Shown in pieces: positions 33,577 through 42,186 of a DNA stretch of 64,000 nucleotides. The notes under the pieces are model-generated. The model ran no database searches. It had not been told where the DNA came from and saw nothing but the letters and a program-made list of their open reading frames with translations. The stretch comes from Rhizobium leguminosarum (GTDB lineage Bacteria; Pseudomonadota; Alphaproteobacteria; Rhizobiales; Rhizobiaceae): NCBI RefSeq assembly GCF_004123835.1, contig NZ_MZMU01000024.1:372001-436000 (forward strand), read 5' to 3'. Each line of letters opens with the position of its first letter. The stretch's first letter is position 1. The position numbers and the translations under genes were made by a program.

Positions 33577-36207
33577 ATGGCCACCGAACGTTATAATCCG
33601 CGCGATGCCGAGCCCCGCTGGCAGCAGAAATGGAATGAAGACAAGGTCTTCGAGACCGACAATGCCGATCCGCGCGAAAAATATTACGTCCTCGAAATGT
33701 TCCCCTATCCGTCGGGGCGCATCCACATGGGTCATGTCCGCAACTACGCCATGGGCGATGTCGTCGCCCGCTACAAGCGCGCCCGCGGTTACAACGTGCT
33801 GCATCCGATGGGCTGGGACGCCTTCGGCATGCCGGCGGAGAATGCCGCCATGGAGCGCGGCGTGCATCCCGCCTCCTGGACCTACCAGAATATCGGCTCG
33901 ATGAAGGCGCAGCTGAAGGCCATGGGTCTTTCGCTGGACTGGAGCCGCGAATTCGCCACCTGCGACGTCGAATATTACCAGCACCAGCAGCATCTCTTCC
34001 TGGATTTTCTGGACAAGGGCCTGGTCTATCGCAAGCAGTCGAAGGTCAACTGGGATCCTGTCGACAACACCGTGCTCGCCAACGAACAGGTCATCGATGG
34101 CCGCGGCTGGCGTTCCGGTGCGCTGGTCGAACAGCGCGAACTGACACAATGGTTCTTCAAGATCACCGACTTCAGCCAGGATCTGCTGGACGCGCTGGAT
34201 ACGCTCGACCAGTGGCCGGAAAAAGTGCGTCTGATGCAGAAGAACTGGATCGGCCGTTCGGAAGGCCTGACGATCCGCTGGGAGATCGTGCCGGAAACGG
34301 CACCTGCCGGCGAGAGCGAAGTGACGGTCTATACCACCCGGCCGGACACGCTCTTCGGCGCCTCCTTCCTGGCGATCTCCGCCGATCATCCGCTGGCGAA
34401 GGATGCCGCCGCGAAGAACCCTGATATCGAAGCCTTCTGCGAGGAGTGCCGCCGCGCCGGCACCTCGCTCGCAGCGCTCGAGACCGCCGAAAAGAAGGGC
34501 ATGGATACCGGTATCCGCGTCAGGCACCCGCTCGATCCTTCCTGGGAGCTGCCGGTCTACATCGCCAATTTCGTCTTGATGGATTATGGCACGGGCGCGA
34601 TCTTCGGCTGCCCCTCGGGCGACCAGCGCGACCTTGATTTTGCACGCAAATATGGCCTGCCGGTCGTGGCCGTCGTCATGCCGCGGGATGGCGATGCGTC
34701 AAGCTTCTCCGTCGGCGACACGGCTTATGACGGCGATGGCGTGATGATCAATTCGCGCTTCCTCGACGGCAAGACGACCGAGGACGCCTTCAATATCGTT
34801 GCCGACCGGCTGTCGGCCGCTTCGCTCGGCAATGCGCCGCAGGGCGAGCGCAAGATCAATTTCCGTCTGCGCGACTGGGGCATTTCCCGCCAGCGTTATT
34901 GGGGCTGCCCGATCCCGGTAATCCATTGCGATGATTGCGGTGTCGTGCCGGTGCCGAAGGCGGACCTGCCGGTCAAGCTGCCCGACGACGTCACCTTCGA
35001 CCAGCCGGGCAATCCGCTCGACCGTCATCCGACCTGGCGCCATGTCTCCTGCCCGAACTGCGGCAAGGATGCCCGCCGCGAGACGGATACGATGGACACT
35101 TTCGTCGATTCGAGCTGGTATTTCACCCGCTTCACCGCGCCCTGGGAAGAAAAGCCGACCGATCCGGAGGCGGCAAACCGCTGGCTGCCGGTCGACCAGT
35201 ATATTGGCGGCATCGAGCACGCGATCCTGCACTTGCTCTATTCCCGCTTCTTCACCCGCGCCATGCGCGAGACCGGTCACGTCGCCGCCACCGAACCCTT
35301 CAAGGGTCTCTTCACCCAGGGCATGGTGGTCCACGAAACCTATAGCCGCGGCGCCGGCGCCAGCCGCGAATGGGTGGCACCGGCCGATATCCGCATCGAC
35401 GAACTCGACGGCAAACGCCGGGCTTTCCTGCTGACGTCGGGCGAGGAAGTCGCGATCGGCTCGATCGAGAAGATGTCGAAATCGAAAAAGAACGTCGTCG
35501 ATCCCGACGATATCATCGCCTCCTACGGCGCCGATACCGCCCGTTTCTTCGTTCTGTCCGACTCTCCACCCGAGCGTGATGTCATCTGGTCCGAGGCAGG
35601 CGTCGAAGGCGCCCATCGTTTCACCCAACGTCTGTGGCGCTTGATCTCCGAAGCAGCGGACGCGCTCTCCGCCGTTGCACCTGCGCCGGCAACCGATGGG
35701 GAAGCGTTGTCGATCTCGCAGGCCGCCCACAAAACGCTGAAGGTTGTCGAGAACGACTATGACAAGCTCTGGTTCAACAAGGCCGTTGCCCGGATTTACG
35801 AACTCGTCAACGCGCTGGCCGCACCGATGACGAGGGTTGCGGCAGGCGAGGGTGATGCCACCTATCGCGCGGCGGTGCGCGATGCCGCCGAGATCCTGAT
35901 TCAGCTCGTCTCTCCGATGACGCCGCATCTGGCTGAGGAATGCTGGGCCGCGCTCGGCAATGAAGGCCTGCTTGCCCGGACAAACTGGCCGCGGTACGAC
36001 GAAACACTCGTCATCGAAAACGATGTCGTCCTGCCGGTACAGATCAACGGCAAGAAGCGCGCTGAATTGACAATTTCTCGCGATGCAGATCAGAATGCCG
36101 TCACCGACGCCGTGCTGGATCTGGATGCGGTGAAGAACGCGCTGAACGGACAGGCACCGAAGAAGATCATCGTGGTTCCCCAAAGGATTGTAAACATTGT
36201 CGTTTGA
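33577..36207 (+). CDS. leuS: Leucyl-tRNA synthetase
   Basis: This class I aminoacyl-tRNA synthetase has 876 residues. The HIGH-like motif is G-R-I-H-M-G-H near residue 46-50. The CP1 editing domain lies at about 225-420. The K-M-S-K-S-K-K-N-V motif occurs near 635. A zinc-knuckle-like pair of cysteine pairs is seen in C-D-D-C-G and C-P-N-C-G-K. The gene heads a plus-strand set: lptE begins within its last eleven bases, followed by holA. Confidence 0.97.
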   Translation: MATERYNPRDAEPRWQQKWNEDKVFETDNADPREKYYVLEMFPYPSGRIHMGHVRNYAMGDVVARYKRARGYNVLHPMGWDAFGMPAENAAMERGVHPASWTYQNIGSMKAQLKAMGLSLDWSREFATCDVEYYQHQQHLFLDFLDKGLVYRKQSKVNWDPVDNTVLANEQVIDGRGWRSGALVEQRELTQWFFKITDFSQDLLDALDTLDQWPEKVRLMQKNWIGRSEGLTIRWEIVPETAPAGESEVTVYTTRPDTLFGASFLAISADHPLAKDAAAKNPDIEAFCEECRRAGTSLAALETAEKKGMDTGIRVRHPLDPSWELPVYIANFVLMDYGTGAIFGCPSGDQRDLDFARKYGLPVVAVVMPRDGDASSFSVGDTAYDGDGVMINSRFLDGKTTEDAFNIVADRLSAASLGNAPQGERKINFRLRDWGISRQRYWGCPIPVIHCDDCGVVPVPKADLPVKLPDDVTFDQPGNPLDRHPTWRHVSCPNCGKDARRETDTMDTFVDSSWYFTRFTAPWEEKPTDPEAANRWLPVDQYIGGIEHAILHLLYSRFFTRAMRETGHVAATEPFKGLFTQGMVVHETYSRGAGASREWVAPADIRIDELDGKRRAFLLTSGEEVAIGSIEKMSKSKKNVVDPDDIIASYGADTARFFVLSDSPPERDVIWSEAGVEGAHRFTQRLWRLISEAADALSAVAPAPATDGEALSISQAAHKTLKVVENDYDKLWFNKAVARIYELVNALAAPMTRVAAGEGDATYRAAVRDAAEILIQLVSPMTPHLAEECWAALGNEGLLARTNWPRYDETLVIENDVVLPVQINGKKRAELTISRDADQNAVTDAVLDLDAVKNALNGQAPKKIIVVPQRIVNIVV

Positions 36208-36718
36208 TATCGCTTGCAAGCTGGCCCGCAATGCCGGCATCGCCATGATCCTTGCCTCGGCGGCCTTTCTCTCCGCCTGCCAGGTCCGACCGCTTTACTC
36301 CGAAAGTTCCGGTGTCGTCGAAAAGCTTTCCTCGGTCGGCTTTTCCCCAGCAAGCAGCCGCGTCGAGCAGCAGGTGCGCAATCGCCTGATCTTCCTTGCG
36401 TCGCGCGGTGCCGGTGAAGCGGTAAACCCGCAATATCAGGTTGAGATTCGCGCTACCACGTCTGTTGCCGATACGCTCCTGACAGATTCCTCGGATACCT
36501 CCCGCGCCGGTCGTGTGACCGTCAGCGTCACCTACACGCTACGTTCGGCGACCGACGATCACATCATCAAGGCCGGCAGCCGCGCCACCACGGCGCTGGT
36601 GGATTTTTCCGAACAGGAATTCGCCAAGCAGCGGGCGATCCGTGACGCCGAGAACCGCGCGGCGGATCAGGTGGCGGAATTTGTGGGAGCCGATATCGCC
36701 GCTGCCCTCAGCCGCTGA
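36197..36718 (+). CDS. lptE: LPS-assembly lipoprotein LptE
   Basis: This 173-residue outer-membrane lipoprotein acts as the plug partner of LptD in LPS insertion. A signal peptide with lipobox L-S-A-C ends at about residue 28. The remainder has the LptE pattern: V-R-P-L-Y after the cysteine, and T-x-R-A-G-R-V-T-V-S-V-T-Y-T-L later. The start at TTG 36197 overlaps the leuS stop by eleven bases and has AAAGGA upstream; a later ATG at about 36245 would shorten the signal. It lies between leuS and holA, the usual order in proteobacteria. Confidence 0.87.
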   Translation: MSFDIACKLARNAGIAMILASAAFLSACQVRPLYSESSGVVEKLSSVGFSPASSRVEQQVRNRLIFLASRGAGEAVNPQYQVEIRATTSVADTLLTDSSDTSRAGRVTVSVTYTLRSATDDHIIKAGSRATTALVDFSEQEFAKQRAIRDAENRAADQVAEFVGADIAAALSR

Positions 36719-36728
36719 GGGCCGAGAC

Positions 36729-37769
36729 GTGGCAGAGATAAAATCCCACGAATTCGAGACATTCCTGCAGAAATCGGCACGGAACTATCGGATTTACGTC
36801 ATCTACGGACCGGATCGCGGTCTTGTTTCCGAACGGGCAAGCCTGCTCGCCGGCAAGAGCGGTGTCGCTCTCGATGATCCCTTTTCGCTGACGAAACTCG
36901 ATATCGGCGACCTGCAGAAAGACCCCGGTCGGTTGGTCGATGAGGTCCAGTCGATCGGGCTGTTCGGCGGCGAAAAACTGATCTGGATCCGCGGTGCCGC
37001 CAACGAGAAATATCTCGTCGATTCCCTGGCGTTGCTGGCCGAAAAACCACTCGAAGCCGCCTATCTGATCGTCGAGGCCGGTGACCTCAAGAAGGGTTCC
37101 CTGCTACGCAAGACCGCGGAAGCCGCCCGATCCGTCATGACGATCCCCTCCTACGCCGATGACAGCCGCGCCCTGAATGCCTTGATCGATACGGAGCTCG
37201 GTGCAGAAAAGCTCGGCATTACGCCGGCCGCGCGCCAGGCGCTGATCGCATTGATCGGCGGCGATCGGATCGCTTCCCGAAACGAGGTGCGCAAGCTTGC
37301 TCTTTACTGCCGCGGCTTCGATACGGTCGAAGAACATCACGTTACCGAAATAATCGGCGACGCCAGCGCCATCTCAGTTGACGACGCCGTCGACGCCATC
37401 CTCAGCGGCGATCTCAATGCTTTTCTGCACGCCATGCAAAAAATCAGCAGCTCGAAAACAGCGATCTTTCTCGTGCTGCAGGCATGCCTGAAGCAATTCC
37501 AGCTTCTGGATACGATGCGCGCCGAAATGGATGAAAAACGGCTGCAATCGCCTCAAATCATGCAGACAATGGGGCGGCATCTGCATTTCCGCCGCAAGCC
37601 GATCATCGAACAGGCACTGCGCCAGTGGACCGCCGAAAGCATCGCCCGTGAATCCAATCGGCTGCAGGCCGCTATCCTGCAAAGCCGACGGCGACAGATG
37701 CTGGAAGACAGCGTTGCGATGCAAACGCTTCTGTCCACCACCCTTCAATCCGGCCGGAAATCCGCCTGA
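36729..37769 (+). CDS. holA: DNA polymerase III delta subunit
   Basis: This clamp-loader subunit opens the beta sliding clamp. The protein (346 residues) shows V-I-Y-G-P-D-R-G-L-V-S-E-R-A early in the AAA-like domain, and the helical C-terminal collar domain. The GTG at 36729 with GAGGG upstream is preferred to an ATG at 36642, which would overlap lptE heavily. It is the last gene of leuS-lptE-holA. A repeat element separates it from the convergent parB. Confidence 0.93.
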   Translation: MAEIKSHEFETFLQKSARNYRIYVIYGPDRGLVSERASLLAGKSGVALDDPFSLTKLDIGDLQKDPGRLVDEVQSIGLFGGEKLIWIRGAANEKYLVDSLALLAEKPLEAAYLIVEAGDLKKGSLLRKTAEAARSVMTIPSYADDSRALNALIDTELGAEKLGITPAARQALIALIGGDRIASRNEVRKLALYCRGFDTVEEHHVTEIIGDASAISVDDAVDAILSGDLNAFLHAMQKISSSKTAIFLVLQACLKQFQLLDTMRAEMDEKRLQSPQIMQTMGRHLHFRRKPIIEQALRQWTAESIARESNRLQAAILQSRRRQMLEDSVAMQTLLSTTLQSGRKSA

Positions 37770-37782
37770 CTAGCGGATGGCC

Positions 37783-37872
37783 TGAATGTCGGAATCGGTT
37801 TTCGAAAAGCCCGATGCGGGGAATGAAAGAATTAGAGCGTCCTTTGTGCGTCCAAAAGGACGCATGGCGCTA
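37783..37872. repeat. Rhizobial palindromic intergenic repeat, family A copy 2
   Basis: GTCGGAATCGGTTTTCG, then AGAGCGTCCTTTGTGCGTCC-AAAA-GGACGCATGGCGCTAG. The inner GCGTCC / GGACGC hairpin is intact. It fills the holA-parB gap, and its last bases form the parB stop codon. Confidence 0.7.
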
Positions 37873-38751
37873 GCGCCTCTCGAGCAAGCGGCAGATCTCC
37901 TCGAGCTGCTCCAGTGACTTATAGGAAATTTTGATCTGGCCGCCACTAACCTTGTGATTGATCGCAACATCAAGGCCGAGTGCATCGGAAAGTGTCCGTT
38001 CCAGCGCCAGCGTGTCGGAATCCTTCTGATCTCGCCGCAAGACCGCCTGCTGTGGTTCCGATTGGGCCTTGATATTGTTTTGCGCCAGCTTTTCCGCGTC
38101 GCGCACCGACATGCCCTTGGCAACGATCGTACGGGCAAGACCTGCCGGATCGGATGTCGAAACCAATGCGCGCGCGTGCCCGGCCGATAGGCTGCCGGCG
38201 GCAAGCAGATCGCGAACCGGATCAGGCAATTTCAACAGGCGCAACGAGTTGGCAACATGGCTGCGGCTTTTACCGATAATTTCGCCGAGGTCGTTCTGGG
38301 TGTAGCCGTATTCCGCGATAAGCTGCTCATAACCCAAGGCCTCTTCGAGGGCATTGAGATCCGCGCGCTGCACGTTTTCGACGATGGCGATTTCCAGCGC
38401 CGTCTTATCATCCACATCACGGATAATGACGGGAATCTCGATCAGCCCGGCAAGCTGAGCTGCGCGCCAGCGTCGTTCGCCGGCGATGATCTCATATCGA
38501 TCCCGCGACATCGTCCGCACAACAATCGGCTGAACGATACCATGTTGACGAATGGAGCTTGCGAGATCGTGCAGCTCCGAGTCATCGAAGAACCGACGGG
38601 GATTGCGGGGGTTACGGCTGACGAACTCAATCGGGATCATTCTGTCGGCGCTGATAGCCCGCTCGGCTTCCACCGGGACAGGCTGATCCATTTCACCAAT
38701 CAGCGCCGCAAGGCCGCGGCCCAATCGCCGCTTTGATACATCGTCATTCAT
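37870..38751 (-). CDS. parB: Chromosome partition protein ParB
   Basis: This DNA-binding CTPase of chromosome segregation loads and slides from parS. The ParB N-domain (about 35-130) holds the CTP-binding G-E-R-R-W-R-A-A-Q block. A helix-turn-helix follows (T-Q-N-D-L-G-E-I-I-G-K-S-R-S-H-V-A-N), which reads parS, and then a C-terminal dimer domain. 293 residues. It is downstream of parA in the minus-strand rsmG-parA-parB set. Four parS sites in the window are its expected targets. The start ATG at 38751 lies 32 bases from the parA stop. Confidence 0.96.
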   Translation of the reverse strand: MNDDVSKRRLGRGLAALIGEMDQPVPVEAERAISADRMIPIEFVSRNPRNPRRFFDDSELHDLASSIRQHGIVQPIVVRTMSRDRYEIIAGERRWRAAQLAGLIEIPVIIRDVDDKTALEIAIVENVQRADLNALEEALGYEQLIAEYGYTQNDLGEIIGKSRSHVANSLRLLKLPDPVRDLLAAGSLSAGHARALVSTSDPAGLARTIVAKGMSVRDAEKLAQNNIKAQSEPQQAVLRRDQKDSDTLALERTLSDALGLDVAINHKVSGGQIKISYKSLEQLEEICRLLERR

Positions 38752-38783
38752 GATCTACACTCACCTACACCCCTAATATGATA

Positions 38784-39578
38784 TCACGCGGCCAGTCTTT
38801 GGCGTTCTCGCTGGATGACCTCGGAGGCCAGCTGCAGATAGGCCTGACTGCCCGCGCACTTCAAGTCATAGAGAATAGCCGGCTTACCGTAGGACGGAGC
38901 CTCGGAAACCCGGACGTTGCGCGGAATTAACGTGTGGTAAACCTTGTCCCCGAGATGAGTACGCACGTCATTGACCACCTGCTGGGCAAGATTGTTGCGC
39001 GCATCGAACATCGTCAAGACGATACCCTGAATATCTAGACGCGGGTTAACCGTCCGCCGAACCTGGCTGACGGTCTCAAGCAGCTGGCTCAATCCCTCCA
39101 GCGCAAAGAATTCGCATTGCAGTGGCACCAAGACCGAATGCGCTGCCGCCATGGCATTCATCGTCAGCAGATTGAACGACGGTGGGCAATCCAGAAGAAT
39201 ATAAGAAAACGCCATTGCTTCCGGCGAAGACAGCGCTTTCCGTAATTTGAACACCCGATCGCTCTGCTGCGAGATTTCCATCTCGATGCCGAGCAAGTCC
39301 ATCGTCGACGGGACGATAAACAGATTAGGAACCGCCGTTTCGAGAGTCACTTCGGGGATCCCACGATCACCAACCATCAGATCGTAGGAGGAAAGCTTGC
39401 GATCACGACGATCGATACCGAGGCCGGTGCTGGCATTGCCCTGCGGGTCGAGATCGACGATCAAGACGCGCTCGCCGATAGCAGCAAGGGCCGTTGCAAG
39501 ATTGATTGCTGTGGTCGTCTTGCCAACGCCACCCTTCTGATTTGCGATGGTGATAATCCGATGTCGTTCGCCAGCCAT
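38784..39578 (-). CDS. parA: Chromosome partitioning ATPase ParA
   Basis: This Walker-type ATPase of 264 residues binds DNA non-specifically and drives ParB-origin movement. The deviant Walker A K-G-G-V-G-K-T-T-T lies at about residues 15-23, Walker A' in L-I-V-D-L-D-P-Q-G-N and Walker B in Y-I-L-L-D-C-P-P. It sits between rsmG and parB, the standard order at alphaproteobacterial origins, with 19 bases between its start and the rsmG stop. Confidence 0.97.
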   Translation of the reverse strand: MAGERHRIITIANQKGGVGKTTTAINLATALAAIGERVLIVDLDPQGNASTGLGIDRRDRKLSSYDLMVGDRGIPEVTLETAVPNLFIVPSTMDLLGIEMEISQQSDRVFKLRKALSSPEAMAFSYILLDCPPSFNLLTMNAMAAAHSVLVPLQCEFFALEGLSQLLETVSQVRRTVNPRLDIQGIVLTMFDARNNLAQQVVNDVRTHLGDKVYHTLIPRNVRVSEAPSYGKPAILYDLKCAGSQAYLQLASEVIQRERQRLAA

Positions 39579-39597
39579 TGCCGCAATATCCGATCTG

Positions 39598-40215
39598 TTA
39601 AACCAAGCGCCGGAGATTTGATACTTCCAAAATAACAGATTCCTGCTCGACGGCGCTCTTATGTTCTAACAGATCGAATTCCCACCGACCACGTGCTTTG
39701 TTGACTTCCCTCAGGTAATCCCGGCCTTTGTGAAAAAAGCCGCGACAATTTTCCTTACCAAGCATCCAGGGGGATGAATATCCGATGAGCCCATCAAGAT
39801 CCGCCAGGGCACGCGCTGAAATCGCACCACATTCGCCTATCTCCGCATAGGCATCTTCGATTCGAATGCTATGAACACTGCCGCGCGCATTTGTCTCTCG
39901 CAGCGCTGTCCGCAGGAATGCTGCCTTTTTATGGTTGCTTTCGACCAGATGGACCCAACCACCTTGCAGCTCGGCCAGAAAAATCGCCGTAATAACGCCG
40001 GGAAAGCCGCCCCCACTGCCGAGGTCCACCCAGGTAGTCGGCTGAGGATGAATTTGAAAGACCTGGCTGCTATCAGCGATATGCCGGTGCCATAGATCAT
40101 CGAGTGTCGACGGGGCCACCAGATTAATTGCTTTGGCCCATTTCTGAAACAGCGTTGCAAAGTGTTGCAGCCGTTCTTGTGTTTCACGTGAAACACGCAA
40201 TCCGTTTAGTTCCAT
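39598..40215 (-). CDS. rsmG: 16S rRNA m7G527 methyltransferase
   Basis: This SAM-dependent methyltransferase (RsmG/GidB, 205 residues) has motif I W-V-D-L-G-S-G-G-G-F-P-G-V near residue 68. The gene 5' end carries a perfect parS site: codons 8-11 (S-R-E-T after the valine) are part of the palindrome at 40180-40195. Loss of this enzyme gives streptomycin resistance in other bacteria. It lies between mnmG and parA. Confidence 0.95.
   Translation of the reverse strand: MELNGLRVSRETQERLQHFATLFQKWAKAINLVAPSTLDDLWHRHIADSSQVFQIHPQPTTWVDLGSGGGFPGVITAIFLAELQGGWVHLVESNHKKAAFLRTALRETNARGSVHSIRIEDAYAEIGECGAISARALADLDGLIGYSSPWMLGKENCRGFFHKGRDYLREVNKARGRWEFDLLEHKSAVEQESVILEVSNLRRLV
40180..40195. other. 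parS: parS site 2, perfect match, inside rsmG
   Basis: TGTTTCACGTGAAACA is identical to the general parS consensus. It lies within the first codons of rsmG, encoding V-S-R-E-T in that gene, about 1.5 kb from parB. Confidence 0.93.
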
Positions 40216-40240
40216 TCGGAAAGACTCTCAAATCTTGTAA

Positions 40241-42118
40241 TCAAGCGCTATGACGCTCGGCAGTGGATAGGCGACGCAAATGCACAAGCAGCAATGCGAT
40301 TGCCGCCGGCGTCATTCCTTCAACGATAGCAGCCTGGGCAATATTGAAAGGGCGAGCAGCGCTCAGCTTTGCCTTCAGCTCGTTCGAGAGACCGGACAGC
40401 GCGTCATAGCTGAAATCAAGCGGTATCTGCCGTTCCTCGTCGCGTTGCTGATCGGCAATCGCCGCGGCTTGTCGATCTAGATAAACCGAATAGCCCGCCT
40501 CTATTTCCAACGCTTCCGCAACTTTCGGTCCAATCATGCCGAGCTTCTCGGGCCAAACATGACGGAGCGCGGTGAAATCATAATTCGGATAGGACAACAA
40601 ATCATACGCGGTTCGGCGCTGCCCATCGAGATTGATATTCAAGCCCGCGCGACGCGCCTCATTCGGTGTAACCGCCAGCGACTGCAACAGCGCCCGACTG
40701 GATTCGATCTCTGCTTGATAGCATGTGAATCGCTGTACTCGCGCGTCACTGACGCATCCAAGCCGCATGGCAAGCGGCGTCAAGCGCATATCGGCGTTGT
40801 CAGCACGCAAAGTCAGCCGATACTCCGCGCGCGATGTAAACATTCGATACGGCTCCGTAACGCCGCGTGACGTGAGATCGTCGATCATGACGCCGATATA
40901 AGAGCTCGTTCGGCTGAAATGGAACGGATCCGAATCGCTGCTTCGCAATGCAGCATTCAGCCCGGCTGCCAATCCCTGCGCGGCCGCCTCTTCATATCCG
41001 GTGGTGCCATTGATCTGGCCGGCGAGAAACAGGCCTCTCAGCCGTTTAACCTCCAGCGATACAGTCAGCTCTCTCGGATCGACATGATCATATTCGATGG
41101 CATAGCCCGGTTGCAGTATTCTTGCCGTTTCGAGGCCGGGAATCGTTTTGATGAATTCGGCCTGTACCACCGCCGGCAAGGAGGTAGAAATTCCGTTCGG
41201 ATAAACCGTGTCATCGTCCAGTCCCTCGGGTTCAAGAAAGACCTGATGTCCATCCCGCTCTCCGAATTTCACCAGCTTGTCTTCGATAGACGGGCAATAA
41301 CGAGGCCCGACGCCTGCGATCTGCCCGGAATACATTGCCGAGCGCATGATGTTGTCGACGATGATGCGATGGGTCGCTTCAGTCGTCCTGGTGACTCCGC
41401 ATTCGATCTGTTGGGTGGTAATCGCGTCGGTCATGAAGGAGAAAGGAATCCGCTCGTCGTCAGCCCCCTGTCGACCGACGGATTGCCAGTCGATCGTCTT
41501 CCCGTCCAGCCGGGCCGGTGTGCCAGTCTTCAGACGTCCCAGCGTTAGTCCTAGGCGGGCGAGGGTCGCGGACAATCCAATCGACGGCGCTTCGCCAACA
41601 CGCCCGGCCGGTGTCTTTTCCGACCCGATATGAATAAGGCCGCGCAGAAAGGTGCCAGTGGTCAAAACCACCGCCGGCGCTTTCAGGATCCGACCATCCT
41701 TCATGATCACGCCGGCGACGCGACCATCGACAACCTCTAGATCAAACGCATCGCCTTCGATGATATCCAGGCTAGGCGTCGCTTCGATCGCCGCAAGCAT
41801 CGCCAGGCGATAAAGCTTTCGATCGGCCTGCGTCCGCGGTCCTCGGACAGCCGCACCTTTCTTCTTGTTGAGCATTCTAAATTGAATGCCTGCAACATCG
41901 GCGACGCGACCCATCAGGCCATCCATCGCATCGATCTCCCGAACAAGATGGCCCTTGCCCAGCCCGCCAATCGCCGGATTACAGGACATGACCCCGATCG
42001 TGTCCCGCCTATGCGTAATCAGAGCGGTTTTTACCCCGAGGCGCGCAGCTGCGCTGGCAGCCTCCGACCCCGCATGGCCGCCACCGATCACAATCACATC
42101 GAAGGCATTATCCGTCAT
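40241..42118 (-). CDS. mnmG: tRNA uridine 5-carboxymethylaminomethyl modification enzyme MnmG
   Basis: This FAD-dependent enzyme acts with MnmE to modify the wobble uridine of several tRNAs. The Rossmann motif V-I-G-G-G-H-A-G-S-E-A lies at residues 10-20. The C-terminal helical domain has G-L-S-N-E near the end. A block at about 340-395 (V-D-P-R-E-L, then L-F-L-A-G-Q-I-N-G-T-T-G-Y) is family-specific. 625 residues. Upstream lies a parS site, then mnmE, its functional partner, on the same strand. Confidence 0.97.
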   Translation of the reverse strand: MTDNAFDVIVIGGGHAGSEAASAAARLGVKTALITHRRDTIGVMSCNPAIGGLGKGHLVREIDAMDGLMGRVADVAGIQFRMLNKKKGAAVRGPRTQADRKLYRLAMLAAIEATPSLDIIEGDAFDLEVVDGRVAGVIMKDGRILKAPAVVLTTGTFLRGLIHIGSEKTPAGRVGEAPSIGLSATLARLGLTLGRLKTGTPARLDGKTIDWQSVGRQGADDERIPFSFMTDAITTQQIECGVTRTTEATHRIIVDNIMRSAMYSGQIAGVGPRYCPSIEDKLVKFGERDGHQVFLEPEGLDDDTVYPNGISTSLPAVVQAEFIKTIPGLETARILQPGYAIEYDHVDPRELTVSLEVKRLRGLFLAGQINGTTGYEEAAAQGLAAGLNAALRSSDSDPFHFSRTSSYIGVMIDDLTSRGVTEPYRMFTSRAEYRLTLRADNADMRLTPLAMRLGCVSDARVQRFTCYQAEIESSRALLQSLAVTPNEARRAGLNINLDGQRRTAYDLLSYPNYDFTALRHVWPEKLGMIGPKVAEALEIEAGYSVYLDRQAAAIADQQRDEERQIPLDFSYDALSGLSNELKAKLSAARPFNIAQAAIVEGMTPAAIALLLVHLRRLSTAERHSA

Positions 42119-42140
42119 TCAAGACTCCATATCCGGCAGG

Positions 42141-42156
42141 CGTTTCACGTGAAACC
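42141..42156. other. parS: parS site 3 between mnmG and mnmE
   Basis: CGTTTCACGTGAAACC: the inner 14 bases match the consensus palindrome perfectly, with both outermost bases changed. It is non-coding, in the 68-base gap between mnmE and mnmG. Confidence 0.88.
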
Positions 42157-42186
42157 GTGAAGGCAGCTCCATAGGTTTCACCTGAA

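Noticed and set aside
34699..36246. 515-codon minus-strand frame over leuS
   Set aside because: Shadow of leuS with no recognisable domain.
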